Below are positions 25,236 to 32,106 of a stretch of DNA of 32,106 bases, one piece after another (position 1 is the first letter of the stretch; each line of letters starts with the position of its first letter). The notes under the pieces were generated by a model. It was not told the origin of the DNA and ran no database searches. It saw only the letters and a program-made list of their open reading frames with translations. This DNA comes from Melioribacter roseus (GTDB lineage Bacteria; Bacteroidota; Ignavibacteria; Ignavibacteriales; Melioribacteraceae): positions 1-32,106 of the forward strand of contig DYJK01000033.1 of assembly GCA_020723165.1 (NCBI GenBank), written 5' to 3'. A program made the translations under genes and the position numbers.

Positions 25236-25655
25236 GTGGACCGCAAGGAATTTTTAATAAATCTAACAAAGAGCACAGCATTTGTATGTACTTCATGTTA
25301 CCTCGCCTCTTGTTACGGCGACGAAAACAACCCGGCTGCACCGCCGCAAAATGTTGATTTCACAATTGATATTTCTCAATCACCTTATTCCGCTCTGCAA
25401 AATGTCGGTGGATCGGTTTACAAAGACGGGCTCATTATTGCAAGGATAGGTACAAACACTTTCACTGCGCTATCACAAGTATGCACTCACCAGGGAACAA
25501 CGGTACAGTATGAGCATAACCAGGGCAGAATGCATTGCCCGAATCACGGTTCAAATTTCAAAACTGACGGAACAGTTATCAACGGACCGGCGGCAAGTCC
25601 GTTGAAAAAATATAACACTTCCTTAAACGGAACAATGCTGAGAGTGTTTTCGTAA
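25236..25655 (+). CDS. Rieske [2Fe-2S] lipoprotein
   Basis: 139 residues. The Rieske cluster ligands are C83 and H85 in VCTHQGTT and C101 and H104 in MHCPNHGSNF. The N-terminus (RKEFLINLTKSTAFVCTSCYLASCYG) is hydrophobic and ends in an LASC lipobox (C26), so a membrane-anchored lipoprotein on the periplasmic side is likely. It starts with GTG after a strong SD (GAAAGGAAAA). No cytochrome b or oxygenase partner is adjacent, so its electron partner is unknown. Confidence 0.88.
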   Translation: MDRKEFLINLTKSTAFVCTSCYLASCYGDENNPAAPPQNVDFTIDISQSPYSALQNVGGSVYKDGLIIARIGTNTFTALSQVCTHQGTTVQYEHNQGRMHCPNHGSNFKTDGTVINGPAASPLKKYNTSLNGTMLRVFS

Positions 25656-25712
25656 TATTATTGTACATCACAACGTAGAGACGTTCCAATAGAAATTACG
25701 CAATTAAATGTA

Positions 25713-25725
25713 GGGCGAATCGCCC
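25713..25725. repeat. GGGCGAATCGCCC palindrome
   Basis: GGGCGA-A-TCGCCC, part of a TGTAGGGCGAATCGCCCC extragenic sequence, between the convergent Rieske and ada genes. Preceded by GTAGAGACGTTCC, another commonly repeated extragenic word. Confidence 0.55.
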
Positions 25726-25781
25726 CATGTAACATCATTTGCTCTATATAAACAGTAGAAGAAATTTCAAAATTAAATATT

Positions 25782-25802
25782 GAACGAATCGGCGATTCGT
25801 TC
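25782..25802. terminator. Perfect 10-bp hairpin at the end of ada
   Basis: GAACGAATCG-G-CGATTCGTTC, perfect stem, whose last base is the last base of the ada stop codon on the other strand. It could terminate either of the convergent genes. The CGAATCG core is shared with the palindrome at 25713. Confidence 0.5.
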
Positions 25803-26851
25803 TACAAAGCTCTCTCAAGTTCAAGCAGTCTTTTTTTACGCCAGACTTTACCGCCGTAACCGCGCAAGTCCCCGTCTTTGCCTATTACGCGGTGACACGG
25901 AATAATAACAGCAATACTATTGAACCCGTTTGCCGATGCAACAGCGCGTACTGCTTTTATATCGCCGATACGCTTTGCAAGCTCTTCGTAGCTGATCGTT
26001 TCACCGTAAGGAATATTCAACAGCTCGTTCCAAACTTTTTTCTGAAACTCTGTGCCGCTTATAACAAGAGGCAGCGAAAACTCTTTCAGTTTCCCTTCAA
26101 AATATTGTGCAACTTGTTCTTCTACTTTTTTTATCAACTTATGTTTTTGAATTACCGGTACAAGGTTGTGGATTTTTGTTATCCGTTTAATCTGTGTCTT
26201 TAACATACGTCTGTCTTCAAACTCAAGCATGTAAAGACCTTTATCGGTAACCCCGGCAAACATTGATCCCAGGGGGGTGTTGATTTTTTCTATCGATAGA
26301 AGATCTACCTCTTTACTTTTTAATGGTGCTTTGCCGGTAAGATTTTTCAACGCATCGATAAACCCGCTTAGAGATTCGTAACCGCTTGTGTAGGCAGTCG
26401 GAGTAACTTTTTCACCGTTGCCGATTTTATTCACCGCTTCACCCAATCTTTTTGTACGCATGTAAGTAATGAATGTTGTGTTGTAATTTTTCTTGAACCA
26501 TCTTCTAACCCTATTCGGTTCAAATCCGAGTTTCTTAATATCATCGTCTTTCCATCTTTCGCCGGGTGAGCTTTCAACTCTATTTAATAATTCCGTTACC
26601 CACATCGGCGCCGTGCCGCTCAACTCTAGCGGATTGCAAATTTTACACGGTCTGTAGCCGGTATCGATTGCTTCTTCTGCAGATGAGAAAAATTCCACGT
26701 TCTCTGCTTTCGGTTTACGCGCCGTGCATGTCGGTCTGCAGAAGACGCCGGTTGTTTTGACTGCAACATAAAACACTCCTTCGTAAGAAGAATCTTTTTC
26801 CACGAGTGCTTTATACATTATTCCGTTTGAAGGTAATTCTCTAATCATCAT
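25802..26851 (-). CDS. ada: Ada: methylphosphotriester- and O6-methylguanine-DNA methyltransferase/activator
   Basis: About 349 residues. The N-terminal Ada metal domain has FCRPTCTARKP and CKICNP (Zn ligands; the first Cys accepts methyl from phosphotriesters). An AraC-type HTH follows (RWKDDDIKKLGF ... GYESLSGFIDALKNLTGKAP). The C-terminal O6-methylguanine methyltransferase has the IPCHRVIGKDGDLRGYGG active site. Methylation of the N-terminal Cys normally turns it into an activator of its own gene. The start is one of two adjacent ATGs (26851, 26848); an ATG at 26818 is also possible; the longer TTG start at 26875 is not needed. No SD is clear. Confidence 0.93.
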   Translation of the reverse strand: MMIRELPSNGIMYKALVEKDSSYEGVFYVAVKTTGVFCRPTCTARKPKAENVEFFSSAEEAIDTGYRPCKICNPLELSGTAPMWVTELLNRVESSPGERWKDDDIKKLGFEPNRVRRWFKKNYNTTFITYMRTKRLGEAVNKIGNGEKVTPTAYTSGYESLSGFIDALKNLTGKAPLKSKEVDLLSIEKINTPLGSMFAGVTDKGLYMLEFEDRRMLKTQIKRITKIHNLVPVIQKHKLIKKVEEQVAQYFEGKLKEFSLPLVISGTEFQKKVWNELLNIPYGETISYEELAKRIGDIKAVRAVASANGFNSIAVIIPCHRVIGKDGDLRGYGGKVWRKKRLLELERAL

Positions 26852-26976
26852 GTGCAAGTTTAATAATAAGTACAAAATTAATCTTCCGAAAAATTGACAA
26901 GGAATTTTTTTGCTTTTCCCCGTTTCACGCTTGTCCGCCGAAGGAGGGTTTACCGGTTCACGCCAAAATTATTATG

Positions 26977-27005
26977 TTGACAAAAAATTTCGCACGAGTT
27001 AAATT
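26977..27005 (+). promoter_or_regulatory. Promoter-like pair within repeat copy B
   Basis: TTGACA (26977-26982), exactly 17 bases, TAAATT (27000-27005), conserved in both copies, and 24 bases from the micro-ORF ATG. Confidence 0.5.
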
Positions 27006-27029
27006 TTGCACAGCTTTTTAGGAGTGTAG

Positions 27030-27107
27030 ATGTTAACCATACTCCATATTCCTCCGCCCGAACCACCCCCACCCTTTAACAACCGCGCCTTGGGCAGATC
27101 AATTTAG
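27030..27107 (+). CDS. 25-codon micro-ORF in repeat copy B
   Basis: Begins MLTILHIPPPEPPPP and ends NNRALGRSI, with a proline-rich middle. AGGAG lies 5 bases before the ATG. The promoter pair, SD, start, frame and stop are all conserved with copy A. The base changes are all amino-acid changing, so coding is not proven. Confidence 0.4.
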   Translation: MLTILHIPPPEPPPPFNNRALGRSI

Positions 27108-27357
27108 TTGTAGGTTTAATAAGCATATATAGCTGCTAGGACATACACAATTTTAAATAGATAATGAAGGATTGGTATTCATCCGCCTAAGTGGATACCG
27201 CTACATGCATACTAGTTTGACGAAAGGCAAAGCTATGTTCTTTAACTAATAAATCAATGCAGTATAAGTAATAGTTATACCATTTTATATAGAATAAAGT
27301 CAAAACAATATACTCACATCGAGTAATTGAATATCCAATATATTAAAGGATTCTATT

Positions 27358-28836
27358 ATGAATACACCAAAACTTTTCCTTGCGGCGGTTTTGATCGTCA
27401 TCTCCTTCAACAGTTGTTTCAATAAAAACACTACTACTGATATTGAAGGATTATGGATAGCGACTGAAGTAACACCCTCTCAATTTGGAGATGCAGATGA
27501 AGTTGCTTTGCTAATAAACCGGGATAGTAATAAAATACTGACAGCCCGCGCCTTTTTCTCACGGAACAATAAGTTCAAAATGGAATGGAAGATTATTAAT
27601 GTACAATATGATAGTATTGCAAGAAGACTTTCTGTGATTGATTCGGATTTAGATACTATAATATGCAGCCTGGATGCTAATAATGAAATTCTTGCAGTCC
27701 ATTTACCGGACAAAACCGATGATCCAGTAGATTTTGTTCGGTCAGACAAAGATCTCACTAATTTATTTTACGCGCGTATTCCGAATGAAAATGGTAAAAT
27801 AGTTTATAGTTATAATAAGCCGGAACAAATTGATGATTATTTATGGACAGATTCCATTTTCAAATGTGTAAAAGATTCAACTGCGTTTTACAAGCTGATG
27901 GATCGGATTATTCAACAAAAATCCGGACGGCTGGAATCCATATTAATCATCAAAGACGAGAAACTTATACTTGAAGAATATTTTTTCGGCTATAATAGAA
28001 CGAAGCTTCATCGCATTAACTCATGCACCAAAAGTGTTACATCTTTGCTGTTAGGAATAACTTTGAACCGTAATAAATTAAGCAAAGTCGATCAATCGAT
28101 CTTTAACTTTTTTCCTCAATACGATTCTTATAAAACACCGGAAAAGGAAAAAATAACACTAAAACATGTTTTAACAATGACGGCTGGATTTAATGAGGAA
28201 GATGATTTTGAAGATCACGGACCGGATAATTTTGTTCGATATATACTTAATAGTCAAATGGATACAAATCCGGGAGAGAAATTTAGATACAGCGGTAAAT
28301 GTTCAAATCTTCTCGGTGGTATCATTTATACACTTGAAAATAAGCAAGCCGATGAATTTGCAAAAGATGTTTTGTTCAACAAGCTGGGTATTTCGGAATT
28401 TGATTGGGAAAAAGAAAATGGTGTACTTCCTTGTGACGCTGGTCTTCAATTGTATCCGAGAGATATGGCTAAAATTGGTTTGCTGGTTTTAAATAATGGT
28501 TATTGGAATGGTGAACAAATTGTCCCCAAAGTATGGATAGAGGCATCAACAAAACCATATGTAGCCGAAAGCGATTTCTTCGATTATGGCTATCAATGGT
28601 GGTACAGATCAAAACGCAATAAAAGCTGGTGGAATGATCCGGTTCGTGGGAGTAAATCCGAACACGACATGTTCTTAGCGCTCGGTGCCGGTGGGCAGTA
28701 TATTATGGTTATTAGAGATCTGAATATGGTCATAGTAACTACGTCATCCGATTATAATAAAGATGGTATGGATCATCAAAAAGTACCAATGGTTATAGAA
28801 GAAATTGTTCCACTTTTTGAGGATTCAAATTTGTAA
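27358..28836 (+). CDS. NylB-like serine hydrolase lipoprotein
   Basis: 492 residues. The lipobox FNSC (about residue 20) suggests a lipoprotein. Residues 25-130 form a lipocalin-like beta domain (GLWIATEVTP...). The catalytic part is of class C beta-lactamase / 6-aminohexanoate-dimer hydrolase type: SCTK with S222 and K225, YSGK with Y311, and GAGGQYIMVIRDLNMVIVTTS near the end. The likely reaction is hydrolysis of an amide or ester; the substrate is unknown. SD AAAGGA. The truncated gene at 31232 is a close paralogue. Confidence 0.87.
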   Translation: MNTPKLFLAAVLIVISFNSCFNKNTTTDIEGLWIATEVTPSQFGDADEVALLINRDSNKILTARAFFSRNNKFKMEWKIINVQYDSIARRLSVIDSDLDTIICSLDANNEILAVHLPDKTDDPVDFVRSDKDLTNLFYARIPNENGKIVYSYNKPEQIDDYLWTDSIFKCVKDSTAFYKLMDRIIQQKSGRLESILIIKDEKLILEEYFFGYNRTKLHRINSCTKSVTSLLLGITLNRNKLSKVDQSIFNFFPQYDSYKTPEKEKITLKHVLTMTAGFNEEDDFEDHGPDNFVRYILNSQMDTNPGEKFRYSGKCSNLLGGIIYTLENKQADEFAKDVLFNKLGISEFDWEKENGVLPCDAGLQLYPRDMAKIGLLVLNNGYWNGEQIVPKVWIEASTKPYVAESDFFDYGYQWWYRSKRNKSWWNDPVRGSKSEHDMFLALGAGGQYIMVIRDLNMVIVTTSSDYNKDGMDHQKVPMVIEEIVPLFEDSNL

Positions 28837-28903
28837 AACATAAAAACAATCAATAGCTCTGTTTGAAATTAAGTTTATCACAAGCCGATTAAAGGAAAAT
28901 TAA

Positions 28904-29401
28904 ATGGTAAAGTATGAATTCCATGAAACAACGCGGATGTTAGCAGTTCATGGTTCAGAGCTTGCATCTTTCTATAGGAGAGCAAGTGCTTTTATTCTTG
29001 ACATAGCTTTTGCAGCCGGTTTATTTTCTATGATCATATCCCTGGTTGAACCATTGTTGATTAAGCAAGGGTGGATTCATAGTAAGTATGAAATTGTCTT
29101 TGCGCTTAATATGAATTGGTACAGCATTGTTTGGACTATACTATACTTTGGACTGGCAGTTTATTTTGGAAACGGAAAGTCACCAGGTAAATGGATTTTG
29201 GGTATTCGTATTATTTCTTTAACGCATGAAAGAATTTCATTTTGGCATAGCATTGAACGTGCCCTCGGGTACGGTTATTCATTCCTGGAACTATGTTTTG
29301 GTTTCATTCAATATTTCATCTATCCCAACAGAAGAACTTTACATGATCGTATTGCCGAAACGATTGTGATCCGTGAAAATAAAAAAAGACTTTCATTATG
29401 A
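28904..29401 (+). CDS. RDD-family membrane protein
   Basis: 165 residues with three hydrophobic segments (about 28-48, 65-85 and 110-130). The RDD signature appears as YRRASAFILDIAFA, GKSPGKWILGIRII and RRTLHDRIAETIVI. The family is small membrane proteins of mostly unknown, possibly ion-transport, function. Good SD (AAAGGAAAA). It lies 67 bases after the NylB-like gene on the same strand and is followed by a strong hairpin, so the two may form one unit. Confidence 0.85.
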   Translation: MVKYEFHETTRMLAVHGSELASFYRRASAFILDIAFAAGLFSMIISLVEPLLIKQGWIHSKYEIVFALNMNWYSIVWTILYFGLAVYFGNGKSPGKWILGIRIISLTHERISFWHSIERALGYGYSFLELCFGFIQYFIYPNRRTLHDRIAETIVIRENKKRLSL

Positions 29402-29421
29402 ACTTAGAAGAAACTCATTGG

Positions 29422-29445
29422 CTGTCGAGAACCATTTCTCGACAG
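29422..29445 (+). terminator. Perfect 10-bp hairpin after the RDD gene
   Basis: CTGTCGAGAA-CCAT-TTCTCGACAG starts 21 bases after the stop. No T-run follows, so termination strength is uncertain. Confidence 0.55.
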
Positions 29446-29600
29446 AATTCGCATTGGTAGTATGGACGGCGGACAAGTAAATAAAAATTGTTGCAACTAT
29501 TTGGCATTGCTATTCTGGGCTGCCGGTTAGCGTACAATATTTTTTTATTTACTTTTCCCTATTGGAAAGATAGAAATCGTTAGTCATAAAGGTATATAAG

Positions 29601-31199
29601 ATGAAAACAATATGTAATCTTTCAATTAAATCATTAGTATGGTTACTTATTTATTTAAACTCGTCAGTCTTATTACATTCCCAAGAATTAAATAAATTGA
29701 AACTGCTTGATGAGTATGTCAGTATCAAAATGGAAAGAGATAAGATTCCGGGTTTATCTGTCTGTTTAGTAAAAGATGATAAAATTATTTGGGCAAAGGG
29801 ATACGGGTGGGCAAACACAGAGAGAAAAATACCAATGACCATAGGCTCTGTGCTTGGAATTGCATCTATTTCAAAATTAATAACAGCAACTGCAATTATG
29901 CAGTTATACGAACAAGGATTAATAGATATATATAGCCCAATGAATAAATATCTTCCTTTTAAAATTCAGCATCCGAATTACCCTAGTGATGAATTAACCA
30001 TTGCACAAATATTAAATCATACTTCGTCAATAAGTAATGGTCCTTCTTTATGGAGGACCTATTCTTGTCTTGAAACTGAAATTAGTTTAGGAGAATGGAC
30101 AAGAGACTACTTTATTTCTGGAGGAAAATATTATAATAGCGATGGTAATTTTGGTAGATTCAAACCTGGCGAGGGATTTCAGTATTCAAATGCCGGTTAC
30201 GGGCTGCTTTCTTTTCTGGTAGAATTTGTCTCCGGAAAATCTTTTAATGATTATTGCAGAGATAATATTTTTAAACCATTAGAAATGACCAATTCCTCAT
30301 TCAATGTTTTAGATTTAGATGAAAAAGATTTTGCAACTATGTATTCATATGGATATGGATGGGATCTTGAAAAGGATTTAATTCAAAAGGATATTGATCG
30401 CAAAAAGATAATTCAATCGGACTATTTTTTCCCTCTTTGTAATTACACTTCTCCAACCTTTGCTGCCGGAGGACTTTACACGAGTGCTGAGCAGTTATCG
30501 AAATTCTTAATTACAATTATGAATGGTGGTACTTATAAAGATCACCAGATTATAAGTAAGAAAAGTATTGATAGAATATTCAGCCAAAGTGTTCCTTCAA
30601 CATATTTACCCGGCCAGTTTGCAGCTTTCGGGCTCGGCGGATACGCTATGAAACTATCAAATGGTGAATCTGTCTGGGGACACACCGGAGCCGACCCCGG
30701 ACTATCTACATATATGCTCTTTAATCCTGAAATTAAAATGGGTGCCATTGTACTTGCAAATCGTTTTGTTGATATAAGAGATTTAATAGAATGGTTGTTT
30801 GCCGAAGGATTCTCAGAATTCAATGACAAACCAATTGAAAAATTCAATAGAAATTGGGAACAGTATTCAAACAAAAAAGCAAAACATAAAATTGATATTG
30901 TTGTCGAGTCAAATTATTTACCGGGAGGTTCACAATTATATATAATAGGTAATCATAGATTTCTTGGACAATGGATCAGAACCGGTATTCCATTGTTACC
31001 TCAAAAAGATGGAACCTGGTTAAGATCTTTTTCCTTTCCCGATTCAACAAAATTAGAATTTAAAATTACACGCGGCTCATGGGAGACCGAGGCAGTTAAT
31101 TCCGATGGCACAATTCCGCCGAATTTTTCTTTAACTGTTGAAAAAGATACCATACTGAAAATTAAAATTGAAGATTGGAAAGACCTGGTTCAAAATTAA
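29601..31199 (+). CDS. Secreted beta-lactamase-family serine hydrolase with CBM20-like C-terminal domain
   Basis: 532 residues with a signal peptide (to about residue 27). The catalytic domain (about 35-420) has SISK with S89 and K92, YSN with Y195, and HTG at 361-363, the three motifs of class C / PBP4-type enzymes. Residues about 434-530 (ESNYLPGGSQLYIIGNHRFLGQWI) look like a starch-binding CBM20-type or related immunoglobulin-like fold, seen in a few such hydrolases. Whether it binds glycan is inference. SD AAAGG. It differs from the NylB-like neighbours, so it is not a recent duplicate of them. Confidence 0.85.
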   Translation: MKTICNLSIKSLVWLLIYLNSSVLLHSQELNKLKLLDEYVSIKMERDKIPGLSVCLVKDDKIIWAKGYGWANTERKIPMTIGSVLGIASISKLITATAIMQLYEQGLIDIYSPMNKYLPFKIQHPNYPSDELTIAQILNHTSSISNGPSLWRTYSCLETEISLGEWTRDYFISGGKYYNSDGNFGRFKPGEGFQYSNAGYGLLSFLVEFVSGKSFNDYCRDNIFKPLEMTNSSFNVLDLDEKDFATMYSYGYGWDLEKDLIQKDIDRKKIIQSDYFFPLCNYTSPTFAAGGLYTSAEQLSKFLITIMNGGTYKDHQIISKKSIDRIFSQSVPSTYLPGQFAAFGLGGYAMKLSNGESVWGHTGADPGLSTYMLFNPEIKMGAIVLANRFVDIRDLIEWLFAEGFSEFNDKPIEKFNRNWEQYSNKKAKHKIDIVVESNYLPGGSQLYIIGNHRFLGQWIRTGIPLLPQKDGTWLRSFSFPDSTKLEFKITRGSWETEAVNSDGTIPPNFSLTVEKDTILKIKIEDWKDLVQN

Positions 31200-31231
31200 A
31201 ATAAAATATTTTTTAAAGTCAGGAGAGAATT

Positions 31232-32068
31232 ATGAAGGTATTAGAATTTCTCGTATTGATTATTTTTTTCAACTTCCTTTTTATTGGATGCCAAAATAAT
31301 CCTGATCAAAATAATGGATCTTCCGACAAAAATAAGGGACAGCATTATATCTCAATTGATGGACTATGGCGAGTAACACCAGAGACAGCAATAAAATTTC
31401 CACACGGAACTCTTGAGCCGGCAATCCAAATAAGCGGTGATGCTTTTGGTAAACTAACAGTACGGGGCTGTTTTCTTTGGGATCATCGCTTCTACGACTA
31501 TTGGGAAATTGATAGTATTCAATTTATAGATTCTACAAATCAATTGGTGCTTGTTGATAAAGAGGGCAGTACATACAGAGGATTAGTTGATCAAAAGAAA
31601 GAAAGTATACAGGGGATTGCTTACTCCTGGGGTGGAGACCCTGATACCAATAAACTTGATTTTATACGCGAAGAAGAAATTGATGTAAACAAATTATTTA
31701 TTCCTTACCCTCCCGGTCCAGATAGAAGTGTGAAATACACTTATCAGCAACCTGAACAAATTGATGAATATTTGAATACTGCTTCGATATTCAATTTTGT
31801 AGAGGACACAACTGCTTTCTACAATTTGATTGAAAGAATAATCAAACAAGAATTCGGTCGCCTTGAATCTTTTTTAATTATCAAAGATCAGCAACTAATC
31901 CTTGATGAATATTTTTACGGCTACGATAGAACTCAACTTCATCACATCCATTCATGCACAAAGAGTATAACTTCTCTGCTTTTAGGAATATCATTGGAAC
32001 GTCATAATAAACTTAATGTTAATCAACCGGTTTTTAATTTTTTCCCGCAATTTGTAATAACTCCATAG
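31232..32068 (+). pseudogene. Truncated NylB-like serine hydrolase, paralogue of the gene at 27358
   Basis: 278 residues with lipobox FIGC, the lipocalin-like N-domain (SIDGLWRVTPETAIKFP) and the start of the catalytic domain with SCTK (S241, K244). It matches the gene at 27358 in order (EQIDEYL, ESFLIIKDQQLILDEYFYGYDRTQLHHI, NFFPQ) and then diverges at residue 274, ending in VITP and a TAG. The tyrosine and GGQ motifs are lost, so it cannot be active. The break falls where IS-like repeats begin. Good SD (AGGAGAG). Confidence 0.75.
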
Positions 32069-32106
32069 AAATGTCATAGATACGACTCGATAGAAATGTC
32101 AGTAAA
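32054..32106. mobile_element. Candidate insertion-sequence end interrupting the hydrolase gene
   Basis: The hydrolase similarity ends about 32055 and is followed by TGTAATAACTCCATAGAAAT; ATAGAAATGTCA occurs at 32065-32076 and again at 32090-32101, a 25-base period. Repeated TAGAAATGTC words close to a TG end are seen in some IS21-like elements. The window ends here, so no transposase is visible. Confidence 0.4.

Larger units (their letters stand above)
26976..27110 (+). repeat. 135-bp dispersed mini-gene repeat, copy B
   Basis: Inverted copy of 18280-18414, 120/135 identical. It starts one base before TTGACA and ends 3 bases after the TAG of the micro-ORF. It lies in the 506-base gap between ada and the NylB-like gene. 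The rest of that gap (27111-27357) is A+T-rich with no gene I can support. Confidence 0.85.

Overview
The window looks like a chromosomal segment from an Ignavibacteria-type member of the Bacteroidota/Chlorobi group. The evidence is A+T-rich DNA, a type IX secretion C-terminal domain beginning VYPNPFNP, a GWxTD-domain protein, a SusB-like GH97 enzyme, and SD sequences of the AAAGGA type. The taxonomic call is an inference from gene content.

Left part (1-8350): a minus-strand housekeeping cluster, mnmE - two parS-like sites - mnmG - rsmG - SIR2-like protein, diverges from clpB. mnmG/rsmG plus parS-like sites suggests an origin-proximal locus, but parA/parB are absent and a SIR2-like NAD-binding protein sits downstream of rsmG.

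Middle-left (8350-14100): a small membrane protein with a DHp-like helix, a YdeI/OmpD-associated protein, a secreted TPR/GWxTD protein, a PIN toxin with its DUF6364-like antitoxin, and a T9SS-sorted protein. The gaps carry short inverted and dispersed repeats.

Middle (14100-18900): the most unusual part. A compact four-gene minus-strand operon encodes a TPR protein, a MoaA-like radical SAM enzyme, an unrecognised 250-residue protein and an MTA/SAH-nucleosidase-fold protein. The first and last proteins share a homologous N-terminal domain of about 75 residues, as expected of a sensor/effector pair joined by a homotypic adaptor. I propose a conflict (defence-like) system; this is inference. Next to it are a dispersed repeat that looks like a complete mini-gene (promoter, SD, 25-codon ORF) and an MNT nucleotidyltransferase whose HepT partner survives only as a 5' fragment.

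Right part (19150-32106): bacterioferritin with a 4-TM protein, a DEAD-box RNA helicase with DbpA-type RNA-binding domain, a GH97 alpha-glucosidase, an orphan NadS-like HTH protein, a Rieske protein, Ada, the second inverted copy of the mini-gene repeat, and a cluster of three penicillin-binding-protein-like serine hydrolases with an RDD membrane protein. The last hydrolase is cut off inside its catalytic domain next to repeats that look like an insertion-sequence end. I saw no rRNA, tRNA or CRISPR array.
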